The position numbers and the translations under genes are program-made. Below, piece after piece: positions 1 through 8,195 of a DNA stretch of 64,000 nucleotides. How positions within the stretch are numbered: position 1 is the stretch's first letter; every line of letters begins with the position of its first letter. The DNA comes from Olivibacter sitiensis DSM 17696 (lineage in GTDB: Bacteria; Bacteroidota; Bacteroidia; Sphingobacteriales; Sphingobacteriaceae). The notes below the pieces were generated by a model, which searched no databases, was not told the origin of the DNA, and saw nothing but the letters and a program-made list of their open reading frames with translations. The stretch spans positions 38,533 to 102,532 of the forward strand of contig NZ_ATZA01000016.1 in assembly GCF_000427965.1 (NCBI RefSeq), read 5' to 3'.

Positions 1-58
1 GAATTAATCAAGTCGACTGTTTTTTTGCACACAAAATAAGACAAAAAAACCTACCTAT

Positions 59-160
59 CAAGAGCACCTCCCGTCGCCATTCTCGACGGTGGCACCCGAT
101 ATCCTTCCGAAAAAGGAAATATACCGGGCTTGGCGCAGGTTTGCATTAAAGCTCTTTTTT
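59..160 (+). ncRNA. Structured RNA element with terminal U-run, class unknown
   Basis: The segment folds into stacked helices. A closing stem pairs AAGAGC (60-65) with GCTCTT (151-156). One hairpin pairs CCGTCG (71-76) with CGACGG (84-89). A second pairs CCCG-ATAT-TTCC (95-108) with GGAA-ATAT-CGGG (115-128). A run of seven T follows the closing stem, so it could be the 3' end of a small RNA or a riboswitch/attenuator ending in a terminator. The TATCAAGAG at its 5' side recalls S-box (SAM) leaders, but the rest of the S-box core is not recognisable. It could instead be a 6S-like RNA. Structure is seen directly; function is unknown. Confidence 0.4.
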
Positions 161-193
161 TGATTTTTATTTCCCTACCTTTACTTCCAAGCT

Positions 194-272
194 TTAGGGG
201 TGCCCGTACTTATGCGCGGGCTGAGATAGACCCTTATTACCTGATCCGGATTATGCCGGCGTAGGGAAAAGT
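194..272 (+). promoter_or_regulatory. TPP riboswitch (thi box)
   Basis: The conserved thi-box blocks are present in order: GGGGTGCCC at 197-205, GGGCTGAGA at 218-226, ACCCTT at 230-235, then ACCTGATCCGGATTATGCCG and GTAGGGAA up to about 268. This is the thiamine pyrophosphate aptamer. It lies about 145 nt upstream of thiD, and binding TPP should switch off the thiD-tenA genes. No clear intrinsic terminator lies between aptamer and start codon, so control may act on translation. Confidence 0.93.
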
Positions 273-414
273 CACCATCCGCAAAGATACCCCCTGAAGC
301 TCGATTTAACATTATTTAAATACGCTGTTGACAAACAACATCAATACGCTTCTTACCAAAGGTGTTCGCTTAACCATTGCTAGCTATGGAAAGGAGCTAT
401 AACTTATTTCTAAT

Positions 415-1263
415 ATGATAGCAAAACAATATAGGTATCCAGTAGTACTTTGTATCGCGGGTTCTGACAGTGGCGGTGGAGCAGGTATTCAGGCAGATGT
501 GAAAACTATCTCCGCCCTGGGCTGCTATGCAACTACTGCCATCACGGCGGTAACGGTACAGAATACCCAGGGAGTAAAAGATATCCACAGCATCCCCATA
601 AACACCGTTATAGGACAAATAGATGCCGTAATGGAAGATATAAGGCCAGATGCGATCAAGATAGGCATGCTGGATCGAAAGGACTTGATTGCGGCGATTG
701 CCGACAAGTTAAAAGCCTATCCCAATATTCCCCTGGTGCTGGATCCCGTTATGGTAGCCACTAGTGGCGATCGGCTTACAAGCGACAATACGGTCGATGT
801 GCTGAAGGAAAGACTCTGCCCACTGAGCATGATAATAACTCCGAACCTGAACGAAGCGGCCATTTTTTTCGGCAAAAGGATCAATGACTTGCCAACTATG
901 AAAATAGCTTGTGCGGATTTACTAAAGCACGGCGCCGCTTCCGTGCTGATCAAAGGGGGCCACCTAGAAGGCGAGGAGCTATTCAACGTATTCCACACAG
1001 CAAATGGAGAGCAAAGGATGTTTTCCTCCACACGCATAAACACTAACAATACACACGGTACCGGATGCTCACTTTCGTCGGCCATAGCGGCTTTTTTGGC
1101 GCTGGGCCATCCATTGCATGAGGCCGTGTCTAATGCTGCAACTTATATCCATGAAGCCATCTCTGCCGGTGCCGATGTACGCACCGGTACAGGCAATGGC
1201 CCTATCAATCATTTCCATCAACCCGAAAAATTGAAGAAATATGTCTTGGACACAGAGAAATAG
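415..1263 (+). CDS. thiD: Hydroxymethylpyrimidine/phosphomethylpyrimidine kinase ThiD
   Basis: This cytosolic enzyme phosphorylates HMP and then HMP-P to HMP-PP, the pyrimidine half of thiamine. The 282-residue length is usual for bacterial ThiD. The ribokinase-fold signature GSDSGGGAG is at residues 16-24, the DPVM metal/substrate loop at 110-113, TPN at 142-144, and the anion-hole motif THGTGC at 213-218 carries the catalytic cysteine. The gene follows a TPP riboswitch and overlaps tenA by 23 nt, so both are co-transcribed and TPP-repressed. With tenA, and no thiC or thiE nearby, the pair looks like pyrimidine salvage, although ThiD also serves de novo synthesis. Confidence 0.95.
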   Translation: MIAKQYRYPVVLCIAGSDSGGGAGIQADVKTISALGCYATTAITAVTVQNTQGVKDIHSIPINTVIGQIDAVMEDIRPDAIKIGMLDRKDLIAAIADKLKAYPNIPLVLDPVMVATSGDRLTSDNTVDVLKERLCPLSMIITPNLNEAAIFFGKRINDLPTMKIACADLLKHGAASVLIKGGHLEGEELFNVFHTANGEQRMFSSTRINTNNTHGTGCSLSSAIAAFLALGHPLHEAVSNAATYIHEAISAGADVRTGTGNGPINHFHQPEKLKKYVLDTEK

Positions 1264-1936
1264 AGTACTTGCCGAACCTGTTTACCAGAAAATACTGAAG
1301 TTACCCTTTATCAAGGAATTGATAGCAGGAACATTGAGCGGAGAACGCTTTGCTTTTTATATCAAGCAAGATGCCTATTATCTGCTCTATTTTGGCAAAG
1401 CCTTATCGGTCATTGCCGCTCGCTTGCCGAAGCAAGAGCATGCCCTGCAATTTTTGCGTTTTGCCGAAGGAGCAATTGAGGTAGAAAGGGCATTGCATGC
1501 TGGTTATATACAGCAATTGGCAATCTCACCTACCATTGAGCTTTCGCCAAGCGCCGATTACTACACTGCTTTCTTGATGCAACAAGTGTATTCCGAACCA
1601 CTGGAAGTCGCCATAGCCGCCATATTGCCTTGTTTCTGGATATACAAGGAGGTAGGCAACTACGTATATGCGCATGCCGAGCTGGAAGGACATCCATTTA
1701 GGGAATGGATAGCAACGTACGCCAGTGAGGATTTTGGTCAATCTGTAGCGAAAGCTTTGCACATAGCCAATGAATTAGCATTGGAAACTACCGACAATGT
1801 AAGGGCACAAATGACCGCATCTTACATTAAGGCATGCCAGCTGGAATGGCTGTTTTGGGACAGTGCCTATCGCTTGGAACAATGGGACCTAGGTGTGTGC
1901 CAAAATGGTCTTTTCGTACCAGCTCAAAAGCAATAG
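1241..1936 (+). CDS. tenA: TenA family aminopyrimidine aminohydrolase (thiaminase II)
   Basis: TenA-family enzymes hydrolyse aminopyrimidine breakdown products of thiamine back to HMP, which ThiD then phosphorylates. The 231-residue protein has the all-helical TenA pattern. The conserved QDAYYL motif (residues 43-48) carries the active-site aspartate, LPCFWIY (129-135) carries the catalytic Cys131, and the C-terminal LEWLFWD segment (about 206-212) carries the expected glutamate. The start codon lies inside thiD, which implies translational coupling. Its 3' end overlaps the convergent DUF3810 gene by 48 nt. The role in salvage is inferred from family and context. Confidence 0.93.
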   Translation: MSWTQRNRVLAEPVYQKILKLPFIKELIAGTLSGERFAFYIKQDAYYLLYFGKALSVIAARLPKQEHALQFLRFAEGAIEVERALHAGYIQQLAISPTIELSPSADYYTAFLMQQVYSEPLEVAIAAILPCFWIYKEVGNYVYAHAELEGHPFREWIATYASEDFGQSVAKALHIANELALETTDNVRAQMTASYIKACQLEWLFWDSAYRLEQWDLGVCQNGLFVPAQKQ

Positions 1937-2986
1937 CACCATCGCATTGTAACGCGCAAGTCCCTCGGGTTGGTTATTCACCTGCAGGTATCCGTTATAG
2001 AAGTAGGAGCTGACTCGATTTACCATCCCTTGGTATCTTTCCCAGTAAGCCTGCTCGGCACGCATATCATTTCTCACCGCAGGTGACAGGCGATCCAAAA
2101 GCCTTTGATAAGCTACCGTGTCTTGTCCATAAATGGCTCCCAATACAGGCCAAAGGGATGAATAATATGCCGAGTATTGGAACAGCTTATCCTTACTCCG
2201 TACCGACAAGAGGAATGCCAAAAAATTGGCCTCATCCTCAAACCCGACACCAGACTGATGACTCAATTCATGGCAGCTTGTAAACGGAAGCCCTACCAGA
2301 GGCACGTCGCCATTCACTTGCACCTCTTGCGTAAATGGATTGAAATAGCCAGACACGAGCATTAGGCTGGTGAAGCCATTGCTCATTGGCTCTTTGATTT
2401 TGGGAGCATATACAAACAGGGCTTCATCAACTTCTTGCAGAGCCATTAGGCGTTCGGCCTCTGCATAGATACTCGACTTGTCCACGGAAAAAGAAACACT
2501 ATCCAGAGCAGCGCGTTGCTCATTGGCCCTATCCACTAACCATTCTGCCAAAGAGGGCAAAAGGTGGGCTTTAGGCGCTGTGTAGTCCAATCGCCGTGCC
2601 ATCGGAAGGCGGAAGTAATTGGTACCCCAAAAAAGGTAAAAGGCTGTAAGCAATCCAAAAGACACGTTCAAAGCCCGAAGGAACCACATGATGGCCTCCA
2701 GGGGTCTTTTCCTAACAAATGATCGAATGACGAAAAATGCGAATAATACCGCTACGAGTATCAACAGTAAATAAAAACAATCGCCCACGCTAAAAGGCAC
2801 CGAACGCCAAAGCCATTGCCCCCCAGTAGCAAAGAAAGGGAATAGTTTCCGTCCATAATAATGTTCTACCCTATCGGCATCATTGGTGAACCAGCAGAAA
2901 AACAGATAGAGCAATGCGAAAAGCCCCATGAATAACCATTCCCGCTTCATGGGAGAACGCCATACGCTTTTAACCCCATTCATCAT
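1889..2986 (-). CDS. DUF3810 family membrane protein with HExxH motif
   Basis: This is a 365-residue inner-membrane protein of the DUF3810 family. Three hydrophobic segments are visible (about residues 18-33, 66-88 and 100-120), followed by a large soluble domain. That domain contains HELSH at 239-243 with acidic residues after it (ExDE, about 250-252), the layout of a zinc metallopeptidase active site. No substrate is known to me. It starts one base after the stop of the nucleoid-associated-protein gene, so the two are probably co-transcribed. Met1, Met2 or Met13 are all possible starts. It overlaps the 3' end of tenA tail to tail. Confidence 0.85.
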   Translation of the reverse strand: MMNGVKSVWRSPMKREWLFMGLFALLYLFFCWFTNDADRVEHYYGRKLFPFFATGGQWLWRSVPFSVGDCFYLLLILVAVLFAFFVIRSFVRKRPLEAIMWFLRALNVSFGLLTAFYLFWGTNYFRLPMARRLDYTAPKAHLLPSLAEWLVDRANEQRAALDSVSFSVDKSSIYAEAERLMALQEVDEALFVYAPKIKEPMSNGFTSLMLVSGYFNPFTQEVQVNGDVPLVGLPFTSCHELSHQSGVGFEDEANFLAFLLSVRSKDKLFQYSAYYSSLWPVLGAIYGQDTVAYQRLLDRLSPAVRNDMRAEQAYWERYQGMVNRVSSYFYNGYLQVNNQPEGLARYNAMVLLLLSWYEKTILAHT

Positions 2987-2987
2987 G

Positions 2988-4043
2988 CTAGCTTTCCTTT
3001 TCGAAATATAGCTTGTAGTAATTCATCTGACGGTCTTCATCAAAGCCCTTCTCCAAGTATTCCCGCTTTCCATGAACATACACGTGAAAGTTCCTGTCCA
3101 GTTTAAGTACGGACTTGAAGTTTTTGTTTTGCTGTTTCACCGCCTGTTCAGATATGTCGAACTGTTCGGGTATAGCAGTATCAAAATCTTCCTCAAAGGA
3201 ATGCTTATATGATTTGAAAAGCTCCGTAGCCTGAGGATTCCCTAATACCTCCTCGGCAAATTCGTCCAGATCGAACTGTTCCTTCTCCTTAAAGTAGCCC
3301 ACCGACCTATTGAGCAGATCTATTTTGTCTGCACGTTCCATGTCAAAACTTTCATCCAGCTTCTCGGTCACGAACTTTTTGCACAACTGAAGCACGTTGC
3401 CAGTCTGATGATAATTGTCATTTCGCACCTTCACCTGCAGGAAATCATCTTTCCAGTAAACCGCTTCTTGCTGCCTATTGGTTTGGTCTATGGCCAACAC
3501 CTTAAAGCCCTCCTCCCTTTCGGTATTCAGGATAAGGCAACCCTTATCAAGCTTATGGATATTAATGGCCTGCTCCTCATAGTCTACGCGAAAAGCTCCC
3601 TGCTCCGGATAGACCTTTAGGTATGTTTCCTTATTTTCCGATTTGAACACCCCTATTGCATCCAACACTTCACCTTCCAGCTGTACATTATTGAAAAACA
3701 CCACATAAACCTCCCCCGCTTTAATCTTTGGATGATTGGATGCTTCGTGCAAATGCTTGGTTACCCGCTCGCTCATCTCATGGAACTTTAAGTCACCCTT
3801 AAAATAAGCAGACGCAAAGCTATGAAGTTCATTTAGTTGAAGATCTTCACTGCTATGGTAAAAGCGGTATACTTCATTCACCTTTTCAAATGGAGAAAGA
3901 AAATACTGCATCAACAGCTTGGACAAAAGCTCGTCATTTATTTGAATGGGAGCTTCCGACAAGATATAGTGTTCATCCTGCAATTTATTGCCCACTCGAT
4001 GTATGGATAGCTGGGCGATAAAAGCCTCGAAAAAAGTTAGCAT
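2988..4043 (-). CDS. Nucleoid-associated protein (YejK/NdpA family)
   Basis: The 351-residue soluble protein matches the 37-kDa nucleoid-associated family (YejK/NdpA). The N-terminus has the typical pattern: an I-x-R-V-G-N-K core, then LLxxYFLxPF and a stretch resembling FxxAxxYFKGDLKFHEMS. Near residues 108-115 a VVFFNNVQLEG segment and later FKSENKETYL also fit the family. These proteins co-purify with the nucleoid; their biochemical activity is poorly defined. The gene leads into the DUF3810 gene with only one base between them. There is no signal peptide or membrane segment. Confidence 0.85.
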   Translation of the reverse strand: MLTFFEAFIAQLSIHRVGNKLQDEHYILSEAPIQINDELLSKLLMQYFLSPFEKVNEVYRFYHSSEDLQLNELHSFASAYFKGDLKFHEMSERVTKHLHEASNHPKIKAGEVYVVFFNNVQLEGEVLDAIGVFKSENKETYLKVYPEQGAFRVDYEEQAINIHKLDKGCLILNTEREEGFKVLAIDQTNRQQEAVYWKDDFLQVKVRNDNYHQTGNVLQLCKKFVTEKLDESFDMERADKIDLLNRSVGYFKEKEQFDLDEFAEEVLGNPQATELFKSYKHSFEEDFDTAIPEQFDISEQAVKQQNKNFKSVLKLDRNFHVYVHGKREYLEKGFDEDRQMNYYKLYFEKES

Positions 4044-4135
4044 AACAGATTGATAATCAATTAATTAAAAAACAACACTTAATATACAATTCATGTAAAA
4101 AGGCCGATAATTATGCACCACAAAAAGAGCTTTGA

Positions 4136-4969
4136 CTACAAAGTCAGTTCCCTTTCAAAAAAGTTGCGCATGAAGAGCAATTGGGCAGAAATTGAATTGC
4201 GCCAGTAATCCCAATTATGTGCACCCGGTCTCACAATATAGTCGTGCTTGATATTGCGATACAACATTTCCTGATGCAAGTTTTGGTTCACTTGATAAAA
4301 GAAATCTTCTGTACCACAATCAATAATAATTTCAAGTTCATTTGGTTTTATCAGATGTAACAGATTGATAACGGTATGATTTTCCCAACGTTCCTTTTGT
4401 TCCCAGTATGGGCCCAACCGCTTTGCCATATCCCAGTTATTGGGAAAAGGCCTAATATCCACTCCTCCCGATTGGCTACCTGCCGCTCCAAACACATCTG
4501 GATGTTTAATGGCCAAATAAAGAGCGCCATGCCCTCCCATACTTAAACCAGTAATACCTCTTCCTTTTTTATCGGCAATGGTACTGTAGGTCTTGTCTAC
4601 CCACGCGACCAGCTCTTGGGAAACATAGGTCTCATATTGAAACTGTGCATCGATTGGGCTATTCCAATACCAACTGCCAAATCCACCGTCTGGGCATACC
4701 ACCATAAAGCCCCCCTCATCAACCATTTTTTTGATAGCTGGCACATTATTGATCCATGCTCCATAATTGCCACCATATCCATGCAGTAAATAAACCACGG
4801 GGCAGCCCCTAGAAGTACTACAGCTATCCGGCTTTATCACAACGGCCTTTATCTCTTTGCCCATCACCTTACTAAAGGTAATCACAGTATCTACTTGTGC
4901 AGCATATGAACGGCTACAAGCAAACAGCAAAATAAAAAAAACAAAACGCATCTTGGTTTGATATTTCAT
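4136..4969 (-). CDS. Secreted alpha/beta-hydrolase, esterase D/PHB depolymerase-like
   Basis: The protein belongs to the putative esterase family (PF00756). With the start at 4969 it begins MKYQTKMRFVFF and has a clean signal peptide ending at ...SRSYAA, so it is exported. A frame-open extension to 5032 would overlap the upstream deacetylase gene by 4 nt but would bury the signal peptide, so the internal Met is preferred. The mature part has an oxyanion HGYGG motif, the nucleophile elbow GLSMGG, a DCGTEDFF segment supplying the acid, and a late GAHNW histidine. The substrate is unknown; relatives act on acyl or feruloyl esters or S-formylglutathione. Confidence 0.85.
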   Translation of the reverse strand: MKYQTKMRFVFFILLFACSRSYAAQVDTVITFSKVMGKEIKAVVIKPDSCSTSRGCPVVYLLHGYGGNYGAWINNVPAIKKMVDEGGFMVVCPDGGFGSWYWNSPIDAQFQYETYVSQELVAWVDKTYSTIADKKGRGITGLSMGGHGALYLAIKHPDVFGAAGSQSGGVDIRPFPNNWDMAKRLGPYWEQKERWENHTVINLLHLIKPNELEIIIDCGTEDFFYQVNQNLHQEMLYRNIKHDYIVRPGAHNWDYWRNSISAQLLFMRNFFERELTL

Positions 4970-5028
4970 GGTTGCAAGTTTACTAATTTTATGTTGGTGT
5001 AACAGATAAAACTTTTGATTGTCCTCGA

Positions 5029-5946
5029 TCAAAAAAAGATTTCGATTCCTTTTTTAAACGTCTGGCAATGTGCCTGAACGACAAATCGAAGTTCGGCAGA
5101 ATATCCGCCTCCCATACTCACCTGAACCGGGATACCTCGCATTTTACATAGCTGAAAAACAAGCTCATCACGCAACGCACATCCATTCATAGTTAAGTTG
5201 AGATGCCCCAGTTTATCGGTCTGCAGCACATCCACTCCAGATTGATAAAACACAAATTGGGGATGGAAGCTTTCCAGTACCTCTATCAGGTTTTCTTCCA
5301 GTATTTCTAAATAATCCTCATCCCCTATTCCTATATTTAAACCAATATCCAGATCCGATTTTTCTTTTCGAAAAGGAAAGTTTTTTTCCGCATGGACAGA
5401 AAAAGTAAAAACACGATCATTGGTACCGAATATCTCTGCCGTTCCATTGCCCTGATGTACATCTAAGTCAACAATCAGTATACGTTCCACCAATCCAATA
5501 GCCAAAAGGTGCTGCGCCGCTATCGCCTGATCGTTCAGCAAACAAAATCCTTCTCCCCAATCGCTGCCCGCGTGGTGGGTTCCTCCCGCTATGTTGAACG
5601 ATAAGCCATGTTCTAAGGCATTGTGGGCAGACTCTATTGTGCCTTGCACGATGCTGGATTCGCGGTCTACCAAAGCCCGATCTAATATAAATCCTGTTCT
5701 CCGAATTTCCCTGGGATCCAAACTGAGATCGCGAAGCCTTTCCCAATAGTCTTTTGTATGCGCCCGAAGCACGTCATCCTCGTCAAGCATTCCCGGAACA
5801 AACAAGTTGCCCTCTTCGATTACTCCCTCGCGTAAAAGCTGCAGTGGTATCAGCTCGTACTTCTGCATGGGGAAACGATGACCAGGCGGTAATGGATGAA
5901 TATAACATGGATCGAAAGCAATTTTTAGCCGATGGTCTGCACTCAT
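5029..5946 (-). CDS. Histone deacetylase family protein (acetoin utilisation/acetylpolyamine amidohydrolase-like)
   Basis: This is a 305-residue class II-like deacetylase. The paired catalytic histidines are in GGTHHAG, zinc ligands are in DLDVHQGNGT, and the distal aspartate is in QSGVDVLQTDKLG. Bacterial members deacetylate lysines (AcuC-like) or acetylpolyamines; the sequence does not decide between these. It starts 2 nt after the stop of the TspO-like gene and ends next to the esterase gene, so these minus-strand genes may form one operon. No export signal is present. Confidence 0.9.
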   Translation of the reverse strand: MSADHRLKIAFDPCYIHPLPPGHRFPMQKYELIPLQLLREGVIEEGNLFVPGMLDEDDVLRAHTKDYWERLRDLSLDPREIRRTGFILDRALVDRESSIVQGTIESAHNALEHGLSFNIAGGTHHAGSDWGEGFCLLNDQAIAAQHLLAIGLVERILIVDLDVHQGNGTAEIFGTNDRVFTFSVHAEKNFPFRKEKSDLDIGLNIGIGDEDYLEILEENLIEVLESFHPQFVFYQSGVDVLQTDKLGHLNLTMNGCALRDELVFQLCKMRGIPVQVSMGGGYSAELRFVVQAHCQTFKKGIEIFF

Positions 5947-5948
5947 TT

Positions 5949-6806
5949 TTATGAATTCTCCTCGGGTTTAAAAGAATTGCTCGTACTCGTTTTTTTGCGC
6001 AATTGATACGGCTTTGCCTCGATATTCCTAAACCGAAGAACCACCACAATGATAGAAAGGAGAAAAACTGCTATTCCAACAGCGCATAAATAGACTATAT
6101 AGCTATACGCCGTATCGTCTATCTGCATTCGCTTCATGACAATGCCGTAAAAAGCCCAAATATAGACTAAGCCGAAAAACACGTTGTGTCGGAAATAGAT
6201 GGTGGAAAAGCCCACAGCTATGGCAACCAATAGAAGTATATAGCCCATATACACATCGGCAGATACCGATGCCAGCCAGCCTAGCGAATGGATCCATGCG
6301 GCGAAATTGGCCAGCGTAGCGATGGTAATCCATGCAAAGTACATACTCAAAGGAAACTGTGTCAGAAAAAGCGATGTCTTGCCTAGCTTGGGGTTGAGCA
6401 ACCGAAGTCTTTGCCCGATACCATATAGAGAGAGCAATTGGACCAATATCAATACGAGTGATATGCCAACATAATTATTCAGCCAAAAATACACCCAAAG
6501 GGCTATAGCGGCCTGATTGGTGGCAAACAACGGCCCCATAATCTCCAATTCCCTGTTCACCACGTAATTTTCCGGTTTTCTAAAGGCAATGAGCACATGA
6601 CCAACGGTCATTACTGCCAAAGCAAGGTACAGCAATGCCCAAATGGAAAACGTGAATCCTGCTGGAGTAATAGCTGTCTCGTGCATGGCCGATATTTCTG
6701 CCATGCTATACTGCCCAACTATATCGGTCTGTCCCAACATGGAAAACAGGAATGCGGCAGCAAAAGCGATAAGATTCAGTATAGCTATTTGTTGGTGCAA
6801 TTTCAT
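5949..6806 (-). CDS. TspO/MBR-related tryptophan-rich membrane protein
   Basis: The 285-residue polytopic membrane protein is related to TspO/MBR tryptophan-rich sensory proteins. The TspO-like PAGFTFSIWALLYL segment near residues 49-62 is the main evidence, together with about seven or eight hydrophobic helices and Trp-rich loops. It is much longer than classical TspO (about 160 residues, five helices) and ends in a polar tail. TspO proteins bind porphyrins and take part in stress or redox signalling; what this longer variant binds is unknown. It is closely linked (2 nt) to the deacetylase gene. Confidence 0.8.
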   Translation of the reverse strand: MKLHQQIAILNLIAFAAAFLFSMLGQTDIVGQYSMAEISAMHETAITPAGFTFSIWALLYLALAVMTVGHVLIAFRKPENYVVNRELEIMGPLFATNQAAIALWVYFWLNNYVGISLVLILVQLLSLYGIGQRLRLLNPKLGKTSLFLTQFPLSMYFAWITIATLANFAAWIHSLGWLASVSADVYMGYILLLVAIAVGFSTIYFRHNVFFGLVYIWAFYGIVMKRMQIDDTAYSYIVYLCAVGIAVFLLSIIVVVLRFRNIEAKPYQLRKKTSTSNSFKPEENS

Positions 6807-6886
6807 AATTATCGACTGCTAGTCAAGTATTAAGCCCTTTTTGTCATAGATGAAAACATGCTGAAAGGACTTTTGTTAGTTAAAAA

Positions 6887-7360
6887 CTACGAAGAAAACA
6901 GGTTTACTATAGAAGTCAGATAATGAATATCGAGCTCATCAAATGTGTTCAATGATGCACTGTCGATATCTAATACACCCGTAACCTCGCCAGAACTATA
7001 AAAGGGAACGACAATCTCCGAACGGGATAAGCTACTACAAGCAATATGCCCAGGAAATGCATCTACATCAGGCACGACAATAGCCTCGTTCCTAGCCCAG
7101 GCAGCACCGCATACGCCATTTCCTTTTTTAATCCGGGTGCAGGCTATTGGCCCCTGAAATGGCCCCAGTACCAGCTCTTCTTTGTCTACCAAATAAAAAC
7201 CTACCCAAAGAAAATCGAACTGTGCCTTAAGTGCCGCTGAAACATTTGCTAGATTTGCCACCAAATTCGGTTCTCCCGAAATCAATGCTTTTATCTGAGG
7301 AATCAACGACTCATATTGTGCTTTTTTATCCCCTACGGAAAGCTGTATCTCTTCTGCCAT
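6887..7360 (-). CDS. Free methionine-(R)-sulfoxide reductase (GAF domain, fRMsr)
   Basis: This 157-residue single GAF-domain protein reduces free methionine-R-sulfoxide in the cytosol. The three redox cysteines are at residues 74 (IACTR), 84 (GVCGAAW) and 108 (IACSS). Their spacing of 10 and 24 residues equals that of the E. coli enzyme (Cys84, 94, 118). The VVPFYSSGEVTGVLDIDS stretch is also typical. The gene stands alone, 80 nt upstream of the TspO-like gene. The function assignment is firm by family. Confidence 0.93.
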   Translation of the reverse strand: MAEEIQLSVGDKKAQYESLIPQIKALISGEPNLVANLANVSAALKAQFDFLWVGFYLVDKEELVLGPFQGPIACTRIKKGNGVCGAAWARNEAIVVPDVDAFPGHIACSSLSRSEIVVPFYSSGEVTGVLDIDSASLNTFDELDIHYLTSIVNLFSS

Positions 7361-7447
7361 AACGAAGTAAAACTAAACATTTGGGAAACTATTTAAAAAT
7401 ACGCATCTTCAGAAAGGGGAAACTTACACTGGGCGGACATTCCCGAA

Positions 7448-8020
7448 TTACCGGAATGCGATTTCAATATGCTGTCCAGCAATATTTTCCACCATGGGTT
7501 TAAATATAGTCATTGCATTTTCCCGGGTCTTGCCCAAGACATCCATCTCTTTGGCATTGTCAAGCAATCGTTGCTCCGCTATTTTATAAATACCTTCCAC
7601 CAAGTTCTGCGTGTCGCCAGGCCACCAAGCCCCCGAAACATCGTACACTTTTGATCTCTGATGATCTACCTTCACATAGCAGATCTCTGGTTCTGGCAAA
7701 TAAATGGTCAATGAATCTGGCCCATGCCTTTCGATATCTTCTTTTTTCACTTTTGTAAGGTCTATGCATCCCGTCACTTCTCCTACTGCTACAAATAGCA
7801 CTCGTTGGTCCGGCAAATAGAAGGAGCGCAATTCCTTGCGTTCTATTACGTCTTTCATGGTATACTTCACCAATTCCAACTTTCCAATATTGGTAATACG
7901 CTCTACCATCACATCTTCCGAAACGACAACTTCTTTATCTTTTGTTGCCGACTTATAAAAAAAACCTGCGGCCGCTATCAAGGCTAGCAAGATTAAAACA
8001 TATAGGATTTTCTTTGCCAT
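7448..8020 (-). CDS. DUF4230 domain protein, membrane-anchored
   Basis: The 190-residue protein has one N-terminal transmembrane anchor (about residues 4-22) and an outside domain of the DUF4230 family. Family hallmarks include the V-G-E-V-x-x-C-I-D-L core near residue 80, LPEPEI, and a C-terminal region rich in acidic and basic residues. The function of DUF4230 is not known to me. No enzyme motif is visible. It is followed 87 nt later by the fRMsr gene on the same strand. Confidence 0.85.
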   Translation of the reverse strand: MAKKILYVLILLALIAAAGFFYKSATKDKEVVVSEDVMVERITNIGKLELVKYTMKDVIERKELRSFYLPDQRVLFVAVGEVTGCIDLTKVKKEDIERHGPDSLTIYLPEPEICYVKVDHQRSKVYDVSGAWWPGDTQNLVEGIYKIAEQRLLDNAKEMDVLGKTRENAMTIFKPMVENIAGQHIEIAFR

Positions 8021-8060
8021 TTAATTTTGATATTGTTATACACTTGAACAAGTTTCGTGC

Positions 8061-8136
8061 ATAAAGGTTTAATGTTCTTTGCAGAGCGAACATTCCTATT
8101 CCTTGCGTGTCAAAGACAGGGCGATTAAACCTTAGG
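8061..8136. promoter_or_regulatory. Nested inverted repeats in the DUF4230/DUF6600 divergent region
   Basis: Two nested inverted repeats lie between divergent genes. The outer one pairs AAGGTTTAAT (8064-8073) with ATTAAACCTT (8124-8133). The inner one pairs AATGTTC (8071-8077) with GAACATT (8088-8094). It could be an operator, or a 5'-leader structure of the DUF6600 gene that starts at 8196. No T-run follows, so it is not a standard terminator. Confidence 0.4.
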
Positions 8137-8195
8137 GATACGCTTCGTGTCTTAAGGTTATAAAATTTATTTATTCATCTTTTAAAACGGACATT

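Noticed and set aside
59..160. S-box (SAM-I) riboswitch
   Set aside because: TATCAAGAG is similar to the S-box start, but the conserved internal loops and the 3' GATAAG part are missing. It is kept as an unclassified structured RNA.
388..396. AAGGAG as Shine-Dalgarno sequence of thiD
   Set aside because: It is about 18 nt from the ATG, too far, and Bacteroidota rarely depend on such sites.
4970..5032. Upstream start of the esterase overlapping the deacetylase gene
   Set aside because: It would place 21 polar residues before a clear signal peptide. The start at 4969 gives a normal exported protein.
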